DNA of 14,915 nucleotides from an uncultured Oscillospiraceae bacterium (GTDB lineage: Bacteria > Bacillota > Clostridia > Oscillospirales > Acutalibacteraceae): assembly GCA_900543305.1 (NCBI GenBank), contig UQQZ01000058.1, positions 1 through 14,915 of the forward strand, in the 5' to 3' direction. A program made the position numbers and the translations under genes. Positions 6,211 through 13,065 of the stretch are shown here, in pieces (the first letter of the stretch is position 1; every line of letters starts with the position of its first letter). The notes under the pieces were generated by a model that was not told the origin of the DNA, made no database searches, and saw only the letters and a program-made list of their open reading frames with translations.

Positions 6211-6678
6211 ATGGGTGGTTTCCCGCAGGACAAGGAACTTCGGTTTCTACAACCGGTTTCCGCCGAAACAAAATACAATCTGAAAAACGCTACCTCCTTT
6301 GGCTCCTTTCTGAAACAAAACCAGGAGAACATGCTAGAGCCCGACCTCTCCAAGTATCTGATGGCGCTACTGAAGCAAAAGGGCTTGAAACGTGCCCAGG
6401 TGGTGGAGAACTCTGGAGTGGACAAGGCCTTTATGTATCAGATTTTCAATGGCACCAAGCGACCCTCCAGGGATAAGCTCATTGCCATCACATTCGGTAT
6501 GCACCTCAACGAGGAGGAGACCCAACGGGTTCTGAAACTGGCTGGTCACAGTGAGCTGTACCCCAGGGTGCCACGAGATGCCCTGATTCTGTTCTCCATC
6601 CAGCGGGGCAAGGACATTTGGGAGACGGATGACGACTTGGATAAGAACGGGTTTCCCACCTTGCTCTCAGCGGAATAG
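6211..6678 (+). CDS. HTH (XRE/lambda-repressor-like) regulator (155 aa)
   Basis: The start at 6211 follows AGGAGG by a few bases; the open frame before it (from 6082) looks non-coding. After a 42-residue N-terminal arm, residues 45-105 form a lambda-repressor-like HTH: LSKYLMALLKQKGLKRAQVV, GVDKAFMYQIFNGTKRPSRD, KLIAITFGMHLNEEETQRVL. The C-terminal 45 residues (AGHSELYPRVPRDALILFSI and on) complete a compact helical unit. I recall this architecture, with 'YQIF-G--RPSRDK' and a 'LYPR--RDA-I-F' tail, beside protein kinase genes in Clostridia; here the neighbour is a PPP phosphatase operon transcribed away from it. Regulation of that operon through the inverted repeat at 6149 is inferred. Confidence 0.85.
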   Translation: MGGFPQDKELRFLQPVSAETKYNLKNATSFGSFLKQNQENMLEPDLSKYLMALLKQKGLKRAQVVENSGVDKAFMYQIFNGTKRPSRDKLIAITFGMHLNEEETQRVLKLAGHSELYPRVPRDALILFSIQRGKDIWETDDDLDKNGFPTLLSAE

Positions 6679-6720
6679 GGCCACTGAATCCGCCCAATCG
6701 GGCTTGGTTTTCCGGCACAC

Positions 6721-6762
6721 AAAAAAGCCGCCAAACCCTAGAAAACACTGGGTTTGACGGCT
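6721..6762 (-). terminator. Strong leftward terminator
   Basis: Read leftward, AGCCGTCAAACCC pairs fully with GGGTTTGGCGGCT (13 pairs including one G-U) across an 11-base loop and is followed by TTTTT. In the rightward RNA the wobble becomes a C-A mismatch and there is no T tract, so it is built for leftward transcription, most likely read-through from the adenine deaminase gene. Confidence 0.75.
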
Positions 6763-6873
6763 GTTGCTTAAATGGATCATTTCGGCGAAGGGCTGCGGAT
6801 TGTCACGGACAAATTGGATTCTAAGAACTTCTACGCTTTCAACCCTTCCTTCGACAAGAAATAACGCCAAAAC

Positions 6874-6907
6874 AAAAAGGCCGCCTTCTGCTGCAAGGCG
6901 GCCTTTT
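6874..6907. terminator. Bidirectional terminator downstream of ade
   Basis: GGCCGCCTT (6879-6887) and AAGGCGGCC (6895-6903) form a perfect nine-base stem with a seven-base loop, flanked by AAAAA on the left and TTTT on the right, so it can end transcription both ways. It begins about 20 bases past the adenine deaminase stop. Confidence 0.85.
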
Positions 6908-6924
6908 CCTATGGCAAGGAAAGG

Positions 6925-8721
6925 TCAATGGTCGATTTCCAAGGGGACAAAACAAAATTGAGTGCAGTCCACCAAGCCCCGGTCCGTAAGGCGGAGCTGG
7001 GGTAGACAGGCCAAGGGAATCAGGGCCATGGTCATAAAGGGGGAGACCATTTTGCACCCGATCTTTTCCCACGCGCCTTCCAATTGTTCCACCAGTTGGC
7101 TCATTTCCTGGATGGGCTTGTCGTTCATCAGACCGGCGATGGGAAGGGGAACCAGGCCCAGCACTTTTCCGTCCTGAACCACCACCATGCCTCCTCCGCA
7201 CTCCGCCAAGGTATTTGCGGCCAGAGCCATATCCTGATCGTTGGTGCCGATCACCAGCAGGTTGTGTGCGTCGTGAGCCACGGTAGAGGCCATAGCGCCC
7301 TTTTGGATTTGGAATCCTTTGACAAACCCAAACCCTGTTTTTCCCGTTTCCTTATGCCGTTCAAAAACCACGGCTTTGAGTACGTCCTGAGAGGGGTCGG
7401 AGCAGAGTTGTCCCTCAATGACGGGAAGGGTAGCTCTGGTTTCCCGGTTGTCCACCCGTCCGGAGGCCACTTCCATGACCCGAACTGTGACGGCGTCCCC
7501 TTGAACGGGAATGCGGAAGGAATCCGGAGTAATCTTGTCCCGGAGATGCATCGAACCAGTAGCCCATACAGGATAGTGATAAGGGGCGAATTCCCGGAGC
7601 ATGCGGCCCTCTTGTGCCACCGTTTCCCCATCGATCAGGACGCGAACCACTTCCATGGTGGACAGATCCCGGAGCAACACCAGGTCTGCGCATTTTCCCG
7701 GTGTGACAGAGCCCAGTTCATGGTCCAACTGGAAACATTGAGCGCAGTTAATGGTGACCATCTGAATGGCAGTAATGGGGTCCACCCCTTCTTCCAAGGC
7801 ACGACGAAGAATGTGGTCCATGTGGCCTTGGGCAGCCAGGGTATGGGGATGGTTGTCATCGGAGACCATCACAGCAAAGCGGGTATCCACCTGGTGTTGG
7901 GTGATGCTTTTGACTACTTCATGGAGATCGCGCCAGGCAGAACCCTCCCGGAACATGGCGTACATTCCCAAGCGCATTTTTTGAAGGGCGTCTTCAGCCC
8001 GTGTGGATTCATGGCAGCAACGAATCCCAGAGGCGATGTAAGCGTTGAGGCCAGGGCCGTTTTCGGGCAGGGAGTAGTGGCCGGTAACTGTTTTGCCCGC
8101 TTTCAGGGTTTCACCCACAATGCGGTGCGTTTGCTGGTCCGAAGAGAGGATTCCTGGAAAGTTCATCATTTCCCCCAGGCCAACTACGTTGTCCCAATCC
8201 ATGGTTTCCCGGATGTCCTCTGGCCCCACAGAAGATCCGGTGTCCTCAAACCCTGGAACGGCGGGAACACAGGAGGGGGTGGTGATCATGGTTTTCAGAG
8301 GGGTGCGCTTGGCGTCTTCCGCCATGCAGGAAACCCCTTTGAGCCCCAGTACATTGCAGATTTCATGGGGATCCATAAAGATACCGGTAGTCCCGTGGGG
8401 AATCACTGCCCGGGCATATTCCCCCACAGATACCATGGAAGATTCCACATGAATATGACCGTCCAAAAAGCCAGGCGCCAGGTAAGTGCCTGAGGCGTCG
8501 ATCAATTCCGTTTGATCCCCGATGCAGTGAGAGGCGTCCCCTACCAGGGCAATGCGGCCTTGGCTGATCGCCACATCCACGGAGGGCTGCAACTCATGGG
8601 TACAGACATTGACCAGCGTGCTGTTGCGGATTACCACATCGGCGGGAACATGGCCCTGGGCCACAGCAGCCAATTTGGGGCTTGCCTCCCAGAGTGGCAC
8701 TTTGCAAAAGTGATTGATCAT
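6925..8721 (-). CDS. ade: Adenine deaminase
   Basis: The 598-residue protein hydrolyses adenine to hypoxanthine and ammonia for purine salvage in the cytoplasm. It belongs to the amidohydrolase superfamily, and its length fits Ade (577-600). Visible motifs are GFLDGHIHVESSM (84-96, metal-binding HxH and the family ESSM), GTTGIFMDPHE (110-120), GLGEMMNFPG (181-190), TGH (213-215), the HEST segment (237-240), and SDDNHP (287-292) with the catalytic Asp. The C-terminal third carries the Ade-specific domain. The ATG at 8721 is chosen because AAGGAGG lies six bases upstream; the longer frame to 8859 would read through the promoter -10 element, so its extra 46 codons cannot be translated from that transcript. 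No purine riboswitch is visible in the roughly 90-base leader. Confidence 0.95.
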   Translation of the reverse strand: MINHFCKVPLWEASPKLAAVAQGHVPADVVIRNSTLVNVCTHELQPSVDVAISQGRIALVGDASHCIGDQTELIDASGTYLAPGFLDGHIHVESSMVSVGEYARAVIPHGTTGIFMDPHEICNVLGLKGVSCMAEDAKRTPLKTMITTPSCVPAVPGFEDTGSSVGPEDIRETMDWDNVVGLGEMMNFPGILSSDQQTHRIVGETLKAGKTVTGHYSLPENGPGLNAYIASGIRCCHESTRAEDALQKMRLGMYAMFREGSAWRDLHEVVKSITQHQVDTRFAVMVSDDNHPHTLAAQGHMDHILRRALEEGVDPITAIQMVTINCAQCFQLDHELGSVTPGKCADLVLLRDLSTMEVVRVLIDGETVAQEGRMLREFAPYHYPVWATGSMHLRDKITPDSFRIPVQGDAVTVRVMEVASGRVDNRETRATLPVIEGQLCSDPSQDVLKAVVFERHKETGKTGFGFVKGFQIQKGAMASTVAHDAHNLLVIGTNDQDMALAANTLAECGGGMVVVQDGKVLGLVPLPIAGLMNDKPIQEMSQLVEQLEGAWEKIGCKMVSPFMTMALIPLACLPQLRLTDRGLVDCTQFCFVPLEIDH

Positions 8722-8818
8722 AGAATGCCTCCTTGTTGAGAAAGAATGAGAAAGGATCCCGGGGGAGCCTTTTCCGTTGGGAGCAGGTTTGAACTGTCCT
8801 GCCAAGATCTTGTCCCCC

Positions 8819-8847
8819 ATTATAGCATTGGAGTGTTTGGGAGACAA
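8819..8847 (-). promoter_or_regulatory. Promoter of ade
   Basis: On the minus strand TTGTCT (8847-8842), a 17-base spacer and a perfect TATAAT (8824-8819) with an extended TGC in front. The predicted leader is about 90 bases. Confidence 0.8.
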
Positions 8848-8915
8848 TATGGTTCCCATGGAATGATGTAAAATTCTTTTCCGGAACGATGTCCAGACAT
8901 AGGTGCTGAAAGAGA

Positions 8916-8999
8916 CGCTGGAAAACCAGCGAATTTACCAGAAGTCTGCCACTAGAGGAAAAGATCTTAGGGGAATCCCCGTAATTGCAGTTTCTGGTC
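8916..8999. other. Hairpin-rich intergenic segment between the ade and dehydrogenase promoters
   Basis: CGCTGG-AAAA-CCAGCG (8916-8931) is a perfect tetraloop hairpin. Next, ACCAGAA (8937-8943) pairs with TTCTGGT (8993-8999), and inside it CTGC pairs with GCAG and GGGG-AAT-CCCC (8970-8980) forms a further stem. It lies outside both mapped leaders (promoters at 8847 and 9009), so neither promoter would transcribe it. No gene is seen in the 439-base gap 8722-9160 apart from these elements. Confidence 0.4.
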
Positions 9000-9008
9000 T
9001 TCCGGCAG

Positions 9009-9037
9009 TTGAGATGTTCCCCCAGATGTGGTATACT
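9009..9037 (+). promoter_or_regulatory. Promoter of the dehydrogenase gene
   Basis: TTGAGA (9009-9014), 17-base spacer, TATACT (9032-9037) preceded by TGG (extended -10). The leader would be about 115 bases. Confidence 0.78.
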
Positions 9038-9061
9038 TTTGCACATTAGCGAGAAAAAGCA

Positions 9062-9156
9062 CCGGATATCCCTGGTGGGAAAAGGGGATCCGGGAGAATC
9101 TGCAGCTATGGGAAAATGAAATGTACGGTTTTGGCAGAGATCTGAAAGGAGTGTAG
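9062..9156 (+). promoter_or_regulatory. Structured leader of the dehydrogenase gene with a possible short upstream frame
   Basis: CCGGAT(AT)CCC at 9062-9072 pairs with GGGG-ATCCGG at 9084-9093 to make a stable hairpin early in the leader. Farther on, ATG at 9121 opens an 11-codon frame (MYGFGRDLKGV) whose stop at 9154-9156 lies four bases before the dehydrogenase ATG and covers its ribosome site. The upstream frame has no strong ribosome site of its own. There is no T tract after the hairpin. Confidence 0.3.
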
Positions 9157-9160
9157 AGCC

Positions 9161-10261
9161 ATGAGTTACAATGTTTGCCTGCCCAGTTATTCCATTGGAG
9201 CAGACTGTTACAAGGAGATCGGCTATTTTGCAAGGTATTACGGGAAAAAGGCAGTTGTCATTGGCGGTAAGACGGCCATGGAAAAATCGAAGGAAGCCTT
9301 GTTGGAAGGTATAGCTGGCTCTGACATGGAGATTCTGGATTTCATTTGGTATGGAGGGGATTCCACCTATGAAAATGGCGATGCCCTGATTGCCAACGAA
9401 ACCGTAAAGAAAGCGGACATTCTGTTTGGAGTTGGAGGCGGCAGAGCCTGTGACACCTGCAAATATGTGGCCAATGAGTTGGACAAGCCGTTGTTCCTGT
9501 TTCCCACGGTGGGGAGCAACTGCGCGTCTGTTACCTCTATCAGTGTGATCTATAATCCAGACGGCACTTTCCGGGAATATTACTACCCCAAACTGGTGGA
9601 ACACACCTTTATCAATACGGCGATTATCGCAGATTCCCCCTACGAGCTGTTGTGGGCGGGCATTGGAGACGCTCTGTCCAAGGAATGTGAGGCGGTGTTT
9701 TCCAGCAAAAACGTTTCCTTGGCCCACACGCCTTTGATGGGAGTGCAGCTCAGCAAAATCTGCACGGAGCCCCTGCTGACCTATGGAGGAGAGGCCCTGA
9801 AGGCCTGCAAGGAAAAGCGCGTTACGGAAGCCCTGGAGCAGGTGGTGCTGGATATTATTGTGTCCACAGGATTGGTGTCCAATATGACCACGCACACACC
9901 GGAATACTATTATAATTCCTCTCTGGCCCACTGCGTGTACTATGGGGCCACTGTAACAAAGCATGGCCACCAGCATCTGCACGGAGAGATCGTTGCCTTG
10001 GGTGTGCTGTGCCTGCTGACTTTTGACGGGCAGACAGAGCTTCGCGACAGGATCATGGATTTCAATGCCCGCATGGGATTTCCCATCTGTTTTGACGATG
10101 TGGAGATTGAGGAGGACGAATTTGACAAGATGGCCGACAAAGCGGAAGCCAGCACAGAATGGTCTTTCCGTTCCCCGGAGGTGACCCGAGAGAAGTTCAT
10201 CCAGTGCATGAAGGAGCAGAACCGGATCGGCCGTGCCTTCAAGGATAAGGCCTGCCATTGA
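9161..10261 (+). CDS. Iron-containing alcohol dehydrogenase family, glycerol-dehydrogenase-like
   Basis: The 366-residue protein matches group III metal-dependent alcohol dehydrogenases of the GldA branch in length and layout. The N-terminal nucleotide-binding half has AVVIGGKTAM (31-40), GVGGGRACDTCK (90-101) and FPTVGSN (114-120). The C-terminal half holds the predicted metal ligands D170 (in AGIGDALSKE), H257 (SSLAH) and H274 (HQHLHGE), at nearly the same positions as in glycerol dehydrogenase. It probably uses NAD(H) to oxidise a polyol or reduce a carbonyl compound in the cytoplasm; the substrate is not set by sequence and related proteins of unknown substrate exist. AGGAG lies ten bases before the ATG. 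It is divergent from ade, has its own promoter and ends in a strong terminator, so it is a single-gene unit. Confidence 0.85.
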   Translation: MSYNVCLPSYSIGADCYKEIGYFARYYGKKAVVIGGKTAMEKSKEALLEGIAGSDMEILDFIWYGGDSTYENGDALIANETVKKADILFGVGGGRACDTCKYVANELDKPLFLFPTVGSNCASVTSISVIYNPDGTFREYYYPKLVEHTFINTAIIADSPYELLWAGIGDALSKECEAVFSSKNVSLAHTPLMGVQLSKICTEPLLTYGGEALKACKEKRVTEALEQVVLDIIVSTGLVSNMTTHTPEYYYNSSLAHCVYYGATVTKHGHQHLHGEIVALGVLCLLTFDGQTELRDRIMDFNARMGFPICFDDVEIEEDEFDKMADKAEASTEWSFRSPEVTREKFIQCMKEQNRIGRAFKDKACH

Positions 10262-10294
10262 ACGCCCTTCCCAAAATGGCCAAGGAAAACAAAG

Positions 10295-10337
10295 GGATGA
10301 TGGACCAGGAGCAGCATCCTGGAGTCATCCTTTTTTT
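10295..10337 (+). terminator. Rho-independent terminator after the dehydrogenase gene
   Basis: GGATGA...CCAGGA (10295-10310) pairs with TCCTGG...TCATCC (10317-10330) around the loop GCAGCA, followed by seven Ts. Confidence 0.92.
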
Positions 10338-10423
10338 GGGAATAAAATATGTGAAATCCACCCAAAGAAGCCCTCGTAAATTTAGACAAAATAGGAAAAC
10401 AAACGGCAAAATTCAAATTAATC

Positions 10424-10452
10424 TTTACAACAGCGTATTAACATGCTAAAAT
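10424..10452 (+). promoter_or_regulatory. Promoter of the amino-acid ABC transporter operon
   Basis: TTTACA (10424-10429), a 17-base spacer and TAAAAT (10447-10452) with an extended TGC in front. The predicted start near 10459 gives a leader of about 58 bases. Confidence 0.8.
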
Positions 10453-10477
10453 GCGAAAGCACCCAGGAGCGATCAAA

Positions 10478-10507
10478 ATGAGGGCTCCATCATTATTTTG
10501 GAGGTAG
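10478..10507 (+). CDS. Putative 9-residue leader peptide
   Basis: The frame reads M-R-A-P-S-L-F-W-R and ends with TAG. It has its own AGGAG site (10465-10469) eight bases before the ATG, and its last codons run through the GGAGG site (10500-10504) of the lipoprotein gene, whose ATG is nine bases past the stop. The leader can form two exclusive stems: GGAGC/GCTCC (10466-10470 with 10484-10488), which hides the leader-peptide site, and CTCCA/TGGAG (10485-10489 with 10499-10503), which hides the lipoprotein site. A ribosome on the peptide would open the second stem. A coupling or control role is inferred; such a short frame may also be chance. Confidence 0.4.
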   Translation: MRAPSLFWR

Positions 10508-10516
10508 AATACAGAA

Positions 10517-11428
10517 ATGAAAAAGGCATTGTCACTAGCGCTTGCATTGATTCTTGCCCTGACGGTAGCCGCCTGCGGCAACGATTCCACCCAGGACACA
10601 ACGTCGTCCGCCAATGAGGGAAGCAGTCAGGCGTCCGATTCCAGCCAGGTTTCCACCAGTCAGTCTGAGACCAGTGTTTCTCAGGAGGAGAGCACGGAGG
10701 AAAGCGATCTGGCCTATGTGAAGGACAAGGGAACCTTGGTGGTGGGAATCACCCTGTTTGATCCCATGGACTACAAGGAAGAGGGCAGCGACGAATGGAT
10801 CGGTTTTGACGCAGACATGGCCAAGGCCTTTGCGGAGAGTCTTGGAGTGGAAGCGGAGTTCATTGAGATCACCTGGGACTACAAGGTGGAGGAGTTGGAT
10901 TCCAAGGCCATTGACGCGGTGTGGAACGGCATGACGCTCACCGACGATGTGAAGGCGGCCATGGCTACATCCAATCCTTACTGCACCAACTATCAGGTGC
11001 TGGTTTATCCCAGTGACAAGGCTGCCGACTATGAAAACCTGACCACTTTGGAAGGGCTGAACGTGGCAGTGGAATCCGGATCTGCCGGAGAGGACGCTGC
11101 CGAAGCTTTGAACGCCACCACGGTGCCGGTTCAATCCCAGGCAGACGCCCTGATGGAAGTGTCCGCCAACACCTCTGACGCTGCGGTAATCGACGTGCTT
11201 ATGGCAGCTGCCATGATCGGTGAGGATACCGGGTATTCCGATCTGACGTACAGCCTGAACCTGAACGAAGCCCAGGGCCTGGAATCCGAAGAATATGGGG
11301 TAGGATTCCGGAAGGGGTCCGATCTGGTAGAGGCATTTAACGAATTTTGGGCTGAGAAAGTGGAAGATGGCACGGTGGAGGAAGTGGCTGCCACCTATGG
11401 CTTGCAGGACGCCGTGATCCTGGAGTAA
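10517..11428 (+). CDS. Amino-acid ABC transporter substrate-binding lipoprotein
   Basis: The 303-residue precursor has a lipoprotein signal (MKKALSLALALILALTVAAC) with the lipid-modified Cys at position 20, then a Ser/Gln/Thr-rich linker to about residue 63 and a family 3 periplasmic-binding fold (SBP_bac_3). It starts with KDKGTLVVGI, followed by GFDADMAKAFAESLG and AIDAVWNGMTLTDDVK; a later segment reads GVGFRKGSDLVEAFNEF. It would be anchored on the outer face of the membrane and deliver a polar amino acid to the permease at 11539. The ligand cannot be told from sequence. GGAGG lies 12 bases before the ATG, a rather long gap. A hairpin separates it from the permease gene. Confidence 0.92.
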   Translation: MKKALSLALALILALTVAACGNDSTQDTTSSANEGSSQASDSSQVSTSQSETSVSQEESTEESDLAYVKDKGTLVVGITLFDPMDYKEEGSDEWIGFDADMAKAFAESLGVEAEFIEITWDYKVEELDSKAIDAVWNGMTLTDDVKAAMATSNPYCTNYQVLVYPSDKAADYENLTTLEGLNVAVESGSAGEDAAEALNATTVPVQSQADALMEVSANTSDAAVIDVLMAAAMIGEDTGYSDLTYSLNLNEAQGLESEEYGVGFRKGSDLVEAFNEFWAEKVEDGTVEEVAATYGLQDAVILE

Positions 11429-11465
11429 GCCAGTCATTTCGAAAGTGCATGTATTGATCCGTCGA

Positions 11466-11491
11466 GGCAGAGGGAGACCCCCTCTGCCTTT
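11466..11491 (+). terminator. Intercistronic hairpin between binding protein and permease genes
   Basis: GGCAGAGGG (11466-11474) and CCCTCTGCC (11480-11488) form a perfect nine-base stem with only TTT after it. The weak tail fits partial termination or mRNA protection, a common way to make more binding protein than permease. Confidence 0.7.
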
Positions 11492-11538
11492 GGGCGGCTT
11501 AAAGAGACTTTAGATTTGAGAGAGAGGGGCGGTACGCC

Positions 11539-12303
11539 TTGCTGCAATTTTTTGCCTCCGACCAATTTCGCACCGTTATCTCCGCGTTAAACAGTGGATT
11601 TCTTGTGACGTTGGAGTTGTTCTTTGTCACCTTGATTGGTGCCATTCCCCTGGGGCTGATTATCTCTTTTGGCTCCATGAGCCGGTTTCGTCCTTTTGGG
11701 CTTTTGGCGTCCCACCTGGGGTTTGTTCCTGCTGGAAAGGCGGCCAAATGGATGTGCAATTTCCGTCCCATTCGGTTTCTTTGCCGGCTGGTTGTGTGGG
11801 TGATTCGCGGTACGCCCTTGGTGCTGCAAATCATCATCCTGTTTTATGTGCCCGGCATGTTGGACCTGTTTACCTGGGGCGGCGGGGAAGCGGCCCGCTT
11901 TACTTCGGTGTCGGTGGCTTTTGTGATCAACTATGCCTGCTACTTTTCAGAAATTTACCGGGGTGGTATCCAGGGAGTACCCCAGGGTCAGCAGGAAGCG
12001 GGCCAGGTGCTGGGCATGACCCGTTCCCAGATCTTTTTCAAAGTCACGCTCCTTCAGATGATCAAACGGATTGTGCCTCCCATGTCCAACGAAATCATCA
12101 CCTTGGTAAAAGACACCTCTCTTGCGCGGGTCATCGCTTTGCAAGAGGTGATCTGGATGGGAGAGTCCTTCATGAAGGGCAACCAGGGATATCGGGGTTT
12201 GGTGTGGCCCCTGTTCTTCACGGCGGTCTACTATCTGTTTTTTACCGGTGTGGTGACAATTTTATTGGGCTGGTTGGAAAAGAAACTGGAATTTTTCCGT
12301 TAA
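11539..12303 (+). CDS. Amino-acid ABC transporter permease (HisM/GlnP type)
   Basis: Integral membrane protein of 254 residues with hydrophobic segments near 15-45, 80-105, 118-140 and 220-245. The ABC-permease EAA loop is at about 150-180 (QQEAGQVLGMTRSQIFFKV), which docks with the ATPase, and the family's RGTPLVLQ motif follows the first cytoplasmic loop. TTG at 11539 is the start, with an AGGGGCGG site upstream and no ATG near it. The loop between the first segment and RGTP is about 20 residues longer than in typical relatives I know (the stretch around SHLGFVPAGKAAKWMCN). It lies between the binding protein and ATPase genes, and its stop is 15 bases before the ATPase start. Confidence 0.9.
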   Translation: MLQFFASDQFRTVISALNSGFLVTLELFFVTLIGAIPLGLIISFGSMSRFRPFGLLASHLGFVPAGKAAKWMCNFRPIRFLCRLVVWVIRGTPLVLQIIILFYVPGMLDLFTWGGGEAARFTSVSVAFVINYACYFSEIYRGGIQGVPQGQQEAGQVLGMTRSQIFFKVTLLQMIKRIVPPMSNEIITLVKDTSLARVIALQEVIWMGESFMKGNQGYRGLVWPLFFTAVYYLFFTGVVTILLGWLEKKLEFFR

Positions 12304-12318
12304 GGGGAGGTGGCAGAC

Positions 12319-13065
12319 ATGGCGATTTTACAGGTGCAGCATTTGGAAAAACATTTTGGCCCCACTCAGGTGCTCAAGGATATCAGCTTTGACCTGGAGC
12401 AGGGACAGGCTTTGGCCATCATCGGCTCCTCCGGCAGCGGGAAGACCACCTTGCTGCGGTGTTTGAACTTTTTGGAGACCCCCAATGGCGGTCGAATTCT
12501 GGTGAGGGGTGAAACTCTGTTTGATGCGGAAGATCCCTCTACCCAGAAAGAAAGCGAAGTGCGCAGGAAACGGCTTCACTTTGGGATGGTGTTTCAGTCC
12601 TTCAATTTGTTTCCCCAGTACACTGTGCTGAAAAATGTCACTTTGGCCAAGGAACTTCTTGCTAGGGAACGTCCCGATTACAAGGCCAATAAAAGGAAGA
12701 TTCTCTCAGAGATTGAGGAAGAGGGGAAAGGTCTGCTGGAAAAAATGGGGTTGGCGGACCGTTCCTCTCACTATCCCCATCAGCTGTCCGGCGGCCAGCA
12801 GCAGCGGGTGGCCATTGCCCGGGCTCTGGTGAACAATCCCAATACCATCATCGCCGACGAGCCCACCGGAAACCTGGACCCGGAGCGGTCCCTGGAGCTG
12901 ATGAGCCTGCTGGTGAAGATCAACGAGCTGGGCACCACCGTGGTGGTGGTGACCCACGAGAAGGACCTGGTGGACCGCTTCGGCAAGCGGGTGGTCACCA
13001 TCGATTCCGGCCATGTCGTCAACGACAGCGTGGGCGGCTATGTGGGGGGGCATATCCATGGCTAA
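12319..13065 (+). CDS. Hybrid ABC ATPase: amino-acid-transporter N-terminus joined to FtsE C-terminus
   Basis: ATG at 12319 follows AGGGGAGG by eight bases; the GTG at 12310 lies inside that site. The 248 residues hold a complete set of ABC motifs: Walker A GSSGSGKTT (36-44), Q-loop Gln93 (VFQSFNLFPQ), signature LSGGQ (156-160), Walker B TIIADE (176-181), H-loop His213. Residues 1-160 are GlnQ/HisP-like and fit the permease next door. From about residue 171 the sequence is FtsE: ALVNNPNTIIADEPTGNLDP instead of the DEPTSALDP of amino-acid ATPases, then ERSLELMSLLVKINELGTTV, THEKDLVDRFGKRVV and a short GGYVGG end. Codons switch from mixed to strongly G/C-ending near 12781. The ftsX start lies inside its 3' end, as usual for ftsE. 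The frame is intact, so a full protein can be made; which membrane partner it serves is unclear. Confidence 0.85.
   Translation: MAILQVQHLEKHFGPTQVLKDISFDLEQGQALAIIGSSGSGKTTLLRCLNFLETPNGGRILVRGETLFDAEDPSTQKESEVRRKRLHFGMVFQSFNLFPQYTVLKNVTLAKELLARERPDYKANKRKILSEIEEEGKGLLEKMGLADRSSHYPHQLSGGQQQRVAIARALVNNPNTIIADEPTGNLDPERSLELMSLLVKINELGTTVVVVTHEKDLVDRFGKRVVTIDSGHVVNDSVGGYVGGHIHG

Noticed and set aside
7084..8493. Long open frame of 469 codons opposite ade
   Set aside because: Antisense shadow: the other strand encodes a complete adenine deaminase with promoter and ribosome site, and the frame's His/Gly-rich product has no recognisable domain.
8722..8818. Purine riboswitch in the ade leader
   Set aside because: The leader is only about 90 bases and lacks the conserved three-way-junction core of purine riboswitches.
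8594..10258. Long leftward open frame of 554 codons opposite the dehydrogenase gene
   Set aside because: It spans both divergent promoters and mirrors the dehydrogenase codons; no ribosome site and no family resemblance.
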